Source: Spirochaetota bacterium (GTDB lineage Bacteria > Spirochaetota > B62-G9 > DRHN01). From it: a stretch of DNA of 5,361 nucleotides. The translations under genes were made by a program, and so were the position numbers. Below the pieces are notes generated by a model. The model was not told the DNA's origin and made no database searches. It worked only from the letters and a program-made list of their open reading frames with translations. Shown in pieces: positions 1 through 5,361 of this stretch. Position 1 is the first letter of the stretch; each line of letters opens with the position of its first letter. The DNA is taken from NCBI GenBank assembly GCA_023136305.1, contig JAGLSF010000158.1, forward strand, positions 1 through 5,361, in the 5' to 3' direction.

Positions 1-567
1 GGCATAGGAACCCCGTGGATCCCCGTCAATTGAGACACCGACAGCTCCTGCGTTGACTACGAATATTCCCGAAATCTTTTTCGTAAATGGGATATGCGTA
101 TGTCCGCAGATGAGTAGATCTGGATGCTGTTCGCCAATCTTAAACCTCAGTCCTTCCCTCGTGATACTCGGAAAAATGGAGTCTTTGTCTGAAATGGGGC
201 TTCCATGGACTATGAGCATACTAAAGCCTTCGATTTTCAGTAGGAGATCCGTGGGCAGGGATGCCAAGTACTCCCATTCAGCATTTCCCAGACGCTGCGC
301 TGTCCATGCAAAGTGGGCCTTTGGCGAAGCAGCCTTTTTCGTCTTCTTTCGCTCCCTGAGGAGGAGAAGCCTTCTCTCCATGTTGCCCATGATTGCAGGG
401 TAACCGCGTTCTTTCAGGAACCGAATAACCTCAACAGGATTCGGCCCTCTGCCGATCAGGTCACCGGCAACGATGAACCGTTGCGTTCCCCGGTTCTCCG
501 CATTTCTGACAACGGCACAGAGGGCAGGGAAGTTTGCATGAATATCTGAAAGAACGGCAAGTTTCAT
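1..567 (-). CDS. Calcineurin-like metallophosphoesterase, YfcE/MJ0936-type (C-terminus cut by window edge)
   Basis: Probable cytosolic two-metal phosphoesterase or phosphodiesterase; the substrate cannot be deduced. From the ATG at 567 the visible 189 residues carry the family motifs in order: D8-x-H10 in LSDIHAN at the N-terminus, GDLIGRGPNP at 35-44 (D36), GNME at 61-64 (N62), VHGSP at 120-124 (H121), GHTHIP at 155-160 (H156, H158), then NAGAVG and DGDPRGSYA near the C-terminal end of the domain. Family members are roughly 160-250 residues, so only a short tail should be missing beyond base 1. The start is fixed by the metal motif lying directly behind Met, although the upstream site is weak (GGAC). 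It is the last visible gene of the minus-strand set, 29 bases after the 102-residue protein, so it is probably co-transcribed with the two kinase-like genes. A lysine-rich stretch lies at about 70-83 (RERKKTKKAA). The family is confident; the molecular role is unknown. Confidence 0.9.
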   Translation of the reverse strand, partial: MKLAVLSDIHANFPALCAVVRNAENRGTQRFIVAGDLIGRGPNPVEVIRFLKERGYPAIMGNMERRLLLLRERKKTKKAASPKAHFAWTAQRLGNAEWEYLASLPTDLLLKIEGFSMLIVHGSPISDKDSIFPSITREGLRFKIGEQHPDLLICGHTHIPFTKKISGIFVVNAGAVGVSIDGDPRGSYA

Positions 568-596
568 GGAAATGTCCGTGCGCGCTGAACAGTTTT

Positions 597-905
597 TTAC
601 AGCTGCGTGGGAAACTGGGACAGGAGCTGATCAAGAAGGGCATCAATGCGTTTCAGGTCTTTCAACCGCCCCCTTTTCGGTTTCACTTTCAGATCACCAA
701 GCTGGGAAAGCATCTTCCGCACGTTGTCAACATCGGGTTCTACACTGTCCTCACCGATCGTATCCCTGTGCTCGAGAATACGAAGCATCTCCTCAACACG
801 GGAGATGCAGTTAATACGGTAATGATCTATAATTAAGTCGATGTCGGCACGCAGCACGCGCAGCCTCGTTATGAGCTCATCCCTGTATTTCTCTCTGTTC
901 GGCAT
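597..905 (-). CDS. Unrecognised 102-residue helical, charged protein
   Basis: I do not recognise this protein. It has 102 residues, is strongly charged, and has no signal peptide, membrane segment or Cys/His metal motif. Residues 1-50 look alpha-helical with regularly spaced Leu/Ile/Val, possibly a short coiled coil. An acidic linker follows (GEDSVEPDVD, 51-60), then a basic segment (KVKPKRGRLKDLKR, 73-86) and a Leu-rich C-terminal helix. The frame is open upstream to 1007, but that part overlaps the 3' end of the kinase-like gene. The Met at 905 is preferred because it has a GGAAGGGA site five bases upstream and begins 13 bases after the stop of the preceding gene. The spacing implies co-transcription with the kinase-like pair and the phosphoesterase. 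It could be an adaptor or small partner subunit of those enzymes; that is inference from position only. Confidence 0.65.
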   Translation of the reverse strand: MPNREKYRDELITRLRVLRADIDLIIDHYRINCISRVEEMLRILEHRDTIGEDSVEPDVDNVRKMLSQLGDLKVKPKRGRLKDLKRIDALLDQLLSQFPTQL

Positions 906-910
906 GCTGT

Positions 911-918
911 TCCCTTCC
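911..918 (-). promoter_or_regulatory. Ribosome binding site deciding the start of the 102-residue protein
   Basis: On the minus strand GGAAGGGA lies five bases before the ATG at 905, inside the short gap and the stop region of the preceding kinase-like gene. It supports the short start over the longer in-frame extension to 1007. Confidence 0.6.
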
Positions 919-1626
919 TCATCCCAATACACTACGGGTATCGTGGAGCACCGTTTCGACATGGGCCCGGAGGCCCTTTTGAATTGCATTGACTGACCGG
1001 TTCGCATCGACGATCTCGAAGCCGTACTTCTCCTGCAGGTTTTTAAACTCCACCCTGAGCCTGCGCTGATACCGGATAAAGGATTCGAACCAGTTCCGTG
1101 AAATCCCGATGTCCATCCCCGATTCCCAGTAATCGAGGAGCTGATTGGCCGTCAGCGTGCGCTCGACCAGATTCCGTGATGAAGCCATGAGGAAGAACAC
1201 CGCATCCGGCACAATGGCCATGGAGTAGAGCGATTCTACCCAGCCCGGGTCCGCACCGCGCACGAGGTCCCGTGCCTGAAGGGTATAGACGTAACGATCG
1301 GCAAGCACGATATAGCCGGCCCTGAGAGCAGGTACTATGGTGTTCTCAAGCTGATCGTAGAAGTCTGTGGCATAGAAGAGTGACATGGTGCGGGGACTGA
1401 GCACATTCCCCTGCTTTGCCGCTTCGAGGGCAGGTCCCACAATCGGTGACCGTAGAAGGCCTGTCTGCACTACCGCATAGCCCCTCTGCTCGAGCCAGTT
1501 CGAGAGCATGCGGGTCTGTGTGGACCGACCCGAAGAGTCGGGTCCCTCGATAACAATGAGAAAACCGCTGAGCCTACTAAGATCAACGTGGGGAGGTGGG
1601 TTTCCGTAGCATTTTTTCTCGCTCAT
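919..1626 (-). CDS. Thymidylate-kinase-like P-loop protein, divergent paralogue with Arg in the Walker A
   Basis: The protein has 235 residues and the thymidylate kinase (TMPK) fold signature. The Walker A-like loop is GPDSSGRST at 28-36, a DRY motif lies at 110-112, and a lid-like region around 157-195 is followed by an EIVDA strand near 204-208. It aligns without a gap to the neighbouring protein (residues 21-208 here to 8-195 there) at about 40% identity. Two expected catalytic features are altered. The invariant P-loop Lys is Arg34 (codon CGG, two changes from a Lys codon), and the Gly-Arg of the partner's lid region is replaced by ANQ. A 20-residue N-terminal extension precedes the domain. 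The start ATG overlaps the upstream stop as ATGA and has a GAGGG site, so translation is probably coupled. It may be a weak or inactive subunit pairing with its neighbour, or a kinase for another substrate. It should not be taken as the cell's housekeeping dTMP kinase. Confidence 0.85.
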   Translation of the reverse strand: MSEKKCYGNPPPHVDLSRLSGFLIVIEGPDSSGRSTQTRMLSNWLEQRGYAVVQTGLLRSPIVGPALEAAKQGNVLSPRTMSLFYATDFYDQLENTIVPALRAGYIVLADRYVYTLQARDLVRGADPGWVESLYSMAIVPDAVFFLMASSRNLVERTLTANQLLDYWESGMDIGISRNWFESFIRYQRRLRVEFKNLQEKYGFEIVDANRSVNAIQKGLRAHVETVLHDTRSVLG

Positions 1627-2300
1627 CGCTTTACCCTCAGTTTAAAACGGGGAAGATCTATCTTCTCCTCAATCATTTCACGCACGCTTTCCTGCTGCAC
1701 GTGTATATGCTGACTTGCGTCGATGACGGTGAATCCGAACTCCTCAGCCATGGCGTCGTACTGTTCCTTCACCCGCCCCTGAAATATCCTGAAGCTTTCA
1801 TATATGTCGCCCGACAGGTTAAGATCCATACCCGCCTCGAAATATTTGAGCTGCGGCCTCCCTTCGAGAATCCTTCCCAGTGCCGTCTCGAGGGGAAGCT
1901 CAAAGTAGAGGGTGATGTGGGGGTGGCGTGCAAACCCGTAGAGTTTTCGAAGCCAGTGAGAATCGCAGCCCCGCACACCGTCCCGCGCAAAGGAGGTGTA
2001 TATGTACCGGTCGCACAGCACGATGTATCCTGCCTCGAGCATGGGAAGTATCTGACGTTCGTACCGGTCAGCAAAATCAGTCGCGTGTATGAGGCTGAAG
2101 GTTGTGGGTGTGAGAAGCTGTTTCTTCTTCCCCTTTCGTGTTGCTGACCTGACGATGGAACTGGAGTTCCATTCGGAGAAGAAGACCTTGCATCCGAGGC
2201 CATTCAGCCATTGATAGAGAAGATGTATCTGTGTTGACTTGCCCGAGCCGTCGAGTCCCTCGACCGCAATCAGTCTTCCCGGTATGTGATCAGTTACCAT
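1623..2300 (-). CDS. Thymidylate-kinase-like P-loop kinase (intact Walker A)
   Basis: A 225-residue P-loop kinase of the thymidylate kinase superfamily, which transfers the ATP gamma-phosphate to a (deoxy)nucleotide. The Walker A is GLDGSGKST at 15-23 with Lys21. HATDFADRYE at about 72-81 matches the family's 'FAADR' region, and DRY lies at 97-99. GRPQ at 147-150 resembles a lid Arg segment, and FQGRVKEQY at 173-181 matches the usual F-x-x-RV...Y helix. The segment after DRY (YTSFARDGVRG) departs from the usual S-x-AYQ pattern, so the acceptor may not be dTMP. The length suits the family (about 200-230). A GTG at 2321 is also in frame, but the ATG at 2300 has a GGAGGGG site eight bases upstream that lies inside that extension, so 2300 is chosen. 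It is the first gene of the minus-strand set, and its stop overlaps the next start. Confidence 0.88.
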   Translation of the reverse strand: MVTDHIPGRLIAVEGLDGSGKSTQIHLLYQWLNGLGCKVFFSEWNSSSIVRSATRKGKKKQLLTPTTFSLIHATDFADRYERQILPMLEAGYIVLCDRYIYTSFARDGVRGCDSHWLRKLYGFARHPHITLYFELPLETALGRILEGRPQLKYFEAGMDLNLSGDIYESFRIFQGRVKEQYDAMAEEFGFTVIDASQHIHVQQESVREMIEEKIDLPRFKLRVKR

Positions 2301-2308
2301 AACAGAGT

Positions 2309-2315
2309 CCCCTCC
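2309..2315 (-). promoter_or_regulatory. Ribosome binding site deciding the start of the first kinase-like gene
   Basis: GGAGGGG on the minus strand sits eight bases before the ATG at 2300. It falls inside the alternative GTG-initiated extension from 2321 and argues for the shorter protein. Confidence 0.7.
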
Positions 2316-2332
2316 ATCCACTACTGAATGCG

Positions 2333-2361
2333 GTTATACGCATTGTTCTGTACAGTACGAA
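2333..2361 (-). promoter_or_regulatory. Weak promoter candidate with near-palindromic operator-like site, ahead of the kinase pair
   Basis: On the minus strand a TATAAC box (2333-2338) is preceded at 17 bases by TTCGTA (2356-2361), which matches the -35 consensus at only three of six bases. The spacer contains the perfect palindrome CTGTACAG (2348-2355), extendable to a 14-base near-palindrome at 2345-2358 with one mismatched pair. A dimeric regulator bound between -35 and -10 would block transcription. This is pattern matching only; the -35 is poor. Confidence 0.25.
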
Positions 2362-2370
2362 ACGCCCACA

Positions 2371-2571
2371 CTATAAACCCGCCCCTTCCTGCAACACTCC
2401 CCCTTCACTCCCCCGGCGGATCCGTTTCGATCTCTTTCCTTTCACCAGCGTAAGAAACCGATCCAAATAACTATGGATTAGATGCTCCCTCTCATACTCC
2501 ATGGACGAAAGTCGTTTTTCGAGCTGCATGGTGATGATCGCCTCACCATCAACGAGCATGATACGATTCAA
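2371..2571 (-). pseudogene. Truncated response-regulator receiver remnant
   Basis: From a TTG at 2571 the first ~27 residues (NRIMLVDGEAIITMQLEKRL, then SSMEYE) read like beta1 and alpha1 of a two-component receiver domain, typically 'RILVVDDEAIIAMQLEERL..MGYE'. The acidic pair DD is here DG. After residue ~27 the similarity stops. The remaining ~40 residues are basic and unrelated, and the phosphoacceptor Asp (about residue 54), the conserved Thr/Ser and the Lys are all absent. A GGGAGG site lies just upstream of the TTG, so a functional gene once started here. The 66-codon frame is best read as a remnant truncated by deletion or rearrangement. A functional small protein is possible but less likely. 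Confidence 0.45.
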
Positions 2572-2574
2572 AGC

Positions 2575-2712
2575 TCATCCTCCCATGGCACTGGGATGCA
2601 TACCTGCCTGGATATGGACCTTCAGAAATTCATTGTATTCGAGAAGTGGTGAAAGTGCAAGTCTACTGGCTACAGCACCGATGTGGTGAATCCGCCTTCT
2701 CTCGAGCGATTC
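2575..2712 (-). pseudogene. Unrecognised coding fragment without a start codon, upstream of the receiver remnant
   Basis: The minus strand is open from 2712 to a TGA at 2577-2575 and encodes a protein-like stretch containing HHIGAVASRLALSPLLEYNE (about residues 9-28) and ending AGMHPSAMGG. There is no standard start codon in the N-terminal half. The stop lies three bases before the TTG of the receiver remnant, in the same frame, which looks like an original operon junction. Between about 2767 and 2666 another frame (ATG at 2731, TERVMRIAREKADS) could be the displaced N-terminal part joined by a +1 shift, but this frame is also open there, so a frameshift is not proven. I do not recognise the family. 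It may equally be fortuitous. Confidence 0.3.
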
Positions 2713-2759
2713 TCATTACCCGTTCCGTCATGGTGTAGCCGGTTGCTATGCGGCTTTCA

Positions 2760-4073
2760 CTACCCGCTCATCCCGGCCGCGTAGGCGTAATCGGCAATCA
2801 CCTCCCGTACCCTGTCACGGAGCAGATCATCGGGGTCACGGCTGAGCTCACCGTCCCGGATCTTACGGTACTGGGAGGGGAAAAACTGGCTGACCAGGGT
2901 ATCGGGTATGCCGGTATTTCTCATATTGTGAAGAAGCTTTTCGAAAGATGCCTGCACGCGCTCATCGCTCCAGTAATACCGAATGCGGTCGAAAAGGCTG
3001 TACCGCCTTTTATACGCCTGTTCCATATCCGAACCGCCATAGTATTTCTGCCAGTACACCGTATTGCGCACCATCACATCCTCAACTGTTTCGAGCAGGT
3101 TGGATCGGACAATGCTGCTGTCGATGGTGCAGAGTTCACCCTCTATTGCACAGAGCATGAACACAGCCTCCCTGAAGGCGTAGGTGAGCCCGGGCCCCAC
3201 CTTCAGAATGGCAAACCCGTCCTCCACCATCTCCTTCATCTTCCGCGCTGTTTGATAATCGGTTGAATGGGCCTCGAAAACCAGGCTTGGATAGTCGCGC
3301 AGTTTTTGAGCAAGATGGGATGCGTCCTTTCTATTGTACTCGAGTACACTTCGGTCTCCGAACTCAACACCTAGCTGCACGACCACGGCAATGACACGGT
3401 CCCAACCATTTTCCAACTTTTCCCGCACGAATGCGTCCCTGGTGACCCGGACCGTCTCCTCAAAATCCTCAACCGATGTCACCCGCACACCCTCCTCCAC
3501 CTCATCACTGCCGCCCGGCACCGGAACCTCTGTTCCAATTATGTACACAGGCGCCGGGGATGCACCCCCTCCTCCGTGGGCCATACCACTGTAGGTCTCT
3601 TCACAGACGCGGCAGAGCCTTGCACAGCGTTCTGCAACCAGGGCAGGATCAATGGAGGTTTCGCCACCCAGCGGGATGCTCGTATCCAGATGTATCTTGA
3701 CGAACCCGGCCTCCACGAACCGGCGCATCATGTCGGATGCCTTTGTCATGGCTGTGTCAGCATCCTCAGCCTGAAAGGGTATGGGACCCAGATGATCGCC
3801 ACCGAGTATGACACGCTCATCACTGATCCCCCTGTTACGGGATTGGGACAGTACAAAATCCCGGAAATCCCTCGGCGTCATACCGGTGTAACCGCCGAAC
3901 TGATTTACCTGATTGGAGGTGGATTCGATAAGCACAACACTGCCATCCCGCCCTGCCTGTTCGAGCGACGCATCTATAACCCAGGGATGGGAACTGCAGA
4001 TCGAGTAGATCCCGCGGAGATCACCCCGGTGCTGGTCCAACACAATGTCTTTCAGTATTTCTGCCCCATTCAT
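2760..4073 (-). CDS. GatZ/KbaZ-family protein: tagatose-1,6-bisphosphate aldolase 'non-catalytic subunit' or 4-epimerase
   Basis: The protein has 437 residues, close to the ~420-430 of E. coli GatZ/KbaZ. Family signatures run along its length: GIYSICSSHPWVID at 21-34, IESTSNQVNQFGGYTGMTP at 49-67, GGDHLGP at 91-97, KIHLDTS at 126-132, IGTEVPVPGG at 179-188, VQLGVEFGD at 232-240, FEAHSTDYQ at 266-274 and KVGPGLTYAFREA at 291-303. In E. coli, GatZ/KbaZ stabilises the class II aldolase GatY/KbaY; other members of the family have been reported as 4-epimerases of tagatose/fructose phosphates. No GatY/KbaY gene is present in the window. His and Asp/Glu residues in GGDH, HLD, GTE and EAH are plausible metal and active-site ligands, so a stand-alone epimerase is credible. 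One small oddity is a Gly-rich insert (HGGGGASPAP, 167-176). The ATG at 4073 has an ideal GGAGGT site six bases upstream. The gene is divergent from the iron alcohol dehydrogenase. Confidence 0.9.
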   Translation of the reverse strand: MNGAEILKDIVLDQHRGDLRGIYSICSSHPWVIDASLEQAGRDGSVVLIESTSNQVNQFGGYTGMTPRDFRDFVLSQSRNRGISDERVILGGDHLGPIPFQAEDADTAMTKASDMMRRFVEAGFVKIHLDTSIPLGGETSIDPALVAERCARLCRVCEETYSGMAHGGGGASPAPVYIIGTEVPVPGGSDEVEEGVRVTSVEDFEETVRVTRDAFVREKLENGWDRVIAVVVQLGVEFGDRSVLEYNRKDASHLAQKLRDYPSLVFEAHSTDYQTARKMKEMVEDGFAILKVGPGLTYAFREAVFMLCAIEGELCTIDSSIVRSNLLETVEDVMVRNTVYWQKYYGGSDMEQAYKRRYSLFDRIRYYWSDERVQASFEKLLHNMRNTGIPDTLVSQFFPSQYRKIRDGELSRDPDDLLRDRVREVIADYAYAAGMSG

Positions 4074-4091
4074 ATCGCCACCTCCACAATG

Positions 4092-4120
4092 AATATACTA
4101 GGCGCATGCTTCAGTTTCCA
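4092..4120 (-). promoter_or_regulatory. Possible promoter of the GatZ-family gene
   Basis: On the minus strand TGGAAA (4115-4120) and TATATT (4092-4097) are separated by 17 bases, a sigma70-like arrangement (four and five matches of six). Transcription would begin near 4085, right at the GGAGGT ribosome site (4080-4085), leaving an unusually short leader of about a dozen bases. That makes the call doubtful. Confidence 0.22.
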
Positions 4121-4190
4121 GACAGTTTGACAAAAGGATTTGCTGTGGCCTCATCATCACCTTCCATATTATTGTAAGAGAAAGAAAGCG

Positions 4191-4197
4191 AGGGGGG
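4191..4197 (+). promoter_or_regulatory. Ribosome binding site of the iron alcohol dehydrogenase in a purine tract
   Basis: AGGGGGG lies four bases before the ATG at 4202, at the end of an almost pure purine run (about 4176-4202). It supports this start. No convincing -35/-10 pair was found upstream on this strand. Confidence 0.6.
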
Positions 4198-4201
4198 AAA
4201 A

Positions 4202-5332
4202 ATGGGAAACTATGGCTTGAAATCGATACTCAAAATACCCGAATTGATTATCTTCGGCTCCAATACCGTCGAGGAGCTGGGCGAACATGTATTGAGGTAC
4301 GGCATACGTGCAACACTCATTCGCGGAGGAGCATCACTGGAACAGAGCGGAAACCTTGAGAAAATCATCTCCATACTTGGGGCTGCCGGCATCAGCCTCC
4401 AGGAGATCAGTGGTGTTCATCATGATCCCGATGAATCGCAGGTTATGGAGTTTGCGGAATCGGTCAAGGGTTTCGGTCCTGATGTGGTCATAGGTGTCGG
4501 CGGCGGCAGTGTTGTGGACACCGCCAAGGCAATATCGATTATCACCACAAACGGCGGTCAGGTAAGGGATTACTGGGAGGGAAGGGCCTTTTCGAAGCCC
4601 TCGCTTCCCTACATCGCCATTCCCACCACCTCGGGCACGGGCACCGAGATAACAAAAAATGCGGTGATCACCAGCAGGGACCACAACTTCAAGAAGAGCA
4701 TCAGAAGTGAGTTTATGATACCGGACATCGCTCTGGTTGATCCAATACTCACCGTGAGTATGCCCCCGGATGTCACCGCCCACACGGGCCTCGATGCCCT
4801 TGTGCAGAACCTTGAGGCCTATACTTCGAAGAATGCCGGCCCCATTACCGACACACTGGCGCATAAGGGTATCGAACTCGCAGGAAAGTATCTGGTGAGG
4901 GCATATGAGAATGGGGACGATGTGGAAGCCCGGGAGGGCCTGGCTCTGGCGTCCCTGTACGGCGGCATCACCCTGGCCAATGCGGGCCTCGGACTTTCCC
5001 ATGGGCTCTCACATCCACTGGGCATCCGTTACAGCCTTGCCCACGGCCACGCCTGCGCCATTACCATGCCCGCTGTCATTGAAATCAACTACCCTGCGCG
5101 GAGCGACAAATACGATGAAGCGGCACGGCTCCTGGGTTCTCGGGGAAATGGAGCCGATGCATTTAAGGCACTTCTCGCGAACTTGGGAATTTCCACGAAG
5201 CTGGGCTCCTATGGCGTGAAAGCCGAAGACATTCCTGCACTTGTCAGTGACTCAAAGGGCGGGAGCCGTGGTTACAATCCCATCGATCACAGCGATGAAA
5301 CCGTTGAAGCCATGCTCAGGGAGATGATTTGA
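4202..5332 (+). CDS. Iron-containing (group III) alcohol dehydrogenase
   Basis: NAD(P)-dependent, metal-dependent alcohol/polyol dehydrogenase or aldehyde reductase, cytosolic. The 376 residues match the family's ~380. The nucleotide-binding GGGS lies at 100-103 in GVGGGSVVDTAKA, followed by PTTSGTGTE at 141-149. Metal-site residues by comparison with E. coli FucO are D198 (TGLDAL), then H267 and H281 with H271 between, in GLGLSHGLSHPLG and LAHGHA. The fourth FucO ligand, a His four residues after the Asp, is Gln202 here (DALVQ). Similar Gln-bearing members are known to me in this family, so this may mark a subgroup rather than a defect. The gene is divergent from the GatZ-family gene across 128 bases, suggesting a shared hexose/hexitol or short-chain aldehyde role; the substrate is not predictable. 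A possible further gene starts three bases after its stop. Confidence 0.92.
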   Translation: MGNYGLKSILKIPELIIFGSNTVEELGEHVLRYGIRATLIRGGASLEQSGNLEKIISILGAAGISLQEISGVHHDPDESQVMEFAESVKGFGPDVVIGVGGGSVVDTAKAISIITTNGGQVRDYWEGRAFSKPSLPYIAIPTTSGTGTEITKNAVITSRDHNFKKSIRSEFMIPDIALVDPILTVSMPPDVTAHTGLDALVQNLEAYTSKNAGPITDTLAHKGIELAGKYLVRAYENGDDVEAREGLALASLYGGITLANAGLGLSHGLSHPLGIRYSLAHGHACAITMPAVIEINYPARSDKYDEAARLLGSRGNGADAFKALLANLGISTKLGSYGVKAEDIPALVSDSKGGSRGYNPIDHSDETVEAMLREMI

Positions 5333-5335
5333 GAA

Positions 5336-5361
5336 ATGAGCGGTGCAGCGGCAGAAACACG
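5336..5361 (+). CDS. Possible start of a downstream gene, cut by window edge
   Basis: An ATG three bases after the dehydrogenase stop opens a frame (MSGAAAET...) that runs to the window end, eight full codons. A purine-rich AGGGAG sits about 12 bases upstream, rather far for a ribosome site. The spacing is typical of an operon, but too little sequence is visible to name or confirm a gene. Confidence 0.4.

Larger units (their letters stand above)
2301..2759. other. 459-base stretch with no intact gene
   Basis: This lies between the end of the GatZ-family gene and the start of the kinase-like gene. It holds the receiver-domain remnant, the unrecognised open fragment and the weak promoter/palindrome described separately. 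No intact coding frame, RNA gene, T-run terminator or terminal repeat is visible. I read it as decayed former coding DNA plus the upstream region of the kinase set. Confidence 0.6.

Noticed and set aside
906..1007. Longer N-terminus for the 102-residue protein
   Set aside because: It would overlap about 90 bases of the kinase-like gene. The strong ribosome site directly before the Met at 905 and the small intergenic gap favour the shorter form.
1596..2147. Long open frame on the plus strand (183 codons)
   Set aside because: It lies wholly antisense to the two kinase-like genes, which have clear motifs, starts and coupling; its translation resembles no protein family.
2737..2755. Hairpin just after the GatZ-family stop, considered as a terminator
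   Set aside because: The stem is only five base pairs (AGCCG/CGGCT) with a nine-base loop and no T-run on the minus strand.
2575..2767. Frameshifted gene joining the ATG at 2731 to the fragment ending at 2575
   Set aside because: The second frame is itself open across the proposed junction and neither half is recognised, so a frameshift cannot be claimed from this sequence alone.
3576..4130. Long open frame on the plus strand (184 codons)
   Set aside because: It is antisense to the GatZ-family gene and runs into the divergent promoter region; there is no ribosome site and no recognisable motif.
4127..4132. Perfect TTGACA as a -35 box for the alcohol dehydrogenase
   Set aside because: No -10-like hexamer occurs at 16-18 bases; the nearest (TATTAT at 4167-4172) is 34 bases away, so the match is probably chance.
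4334..5002. Long open frame on the minus strand (222 codons)
   Set aside because: It is antisense to the alcohol dehydrogenase, whose motifs cover the same stretch; it is a by-product of that gene's codon use.

Overview
The window is compact, protein-coding, moderately GC-rich DNA with strong Shine-Dalgarno sites and closely packed genes. This fits an anaerobic-type bacterium (Desulfobacterota or a spirochaete are plausible) or, less likely, a methanogenic archaeon. No RNA gene or taxonomic marker is present, so the assignment is only a guess from gene content and style. I see no tRNA, rRNA, CRISPR array, insertion sequence or convincing rho-independent terminator.

Left half (1-2300, minus strand): a tightly spaced set transcribed right to left. 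It starts with a thymidylate-kinase-like P-loop protein (1623-2300). A second, paralogous thymidylate-kinase-like protein (919-1626) overlaps it by an ATGA junction. A 102-residue unrecognised protein follows 13 bases later (597-905), then a calcineurin-like metallophosphoesterase of the YfcE/MJ0936 type (567 to beyond base 1, C-terminus cut by the window edge). The two kinase-like proteins align over about 188 residues without a gap at about 40% identity by hand count. The second has Arg in place of the P-loop Lys and lacks the Gly-Arg of the lid-like segment. This looks like a paired active/degenerate kinase module, possibly heteromeric, with a phosphoesterase in the same probable operon. 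The substrate cannot be told from sequence.

Middle (2301-2759): about 460 bases with no intact gene. On the minus strand it holds what looks like the first ~27 residues of a response-regulator receiver domain (from 2571), preceded in the same frame by an unrecognised open fragment (2575-2712). I read it as decayed or rearranged DNA. A 14-base near-palindrome lies within a weak promoter candidate ahead of the kinase pair.

Right half (2760-5361): two divergent genes separated by 128 bases. On the minus strand is a GatZ/KbaZ-family protein (D-tagatose-1,6-bisphosphate aldolase 'non-catalytic subunit' family, some members of which are reported 4-epimerases). On the plus strand is an iron-containing (group III) alcohol dehydrogenase, followed three bases later by the first codons of a possible further gene. 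A GatZ-type protein beside a polyol/alcohol dehydrogenase suggests hexose or hexitol metabolism, but no catalytic GatY/KbaY aldolase subunit is visible here.
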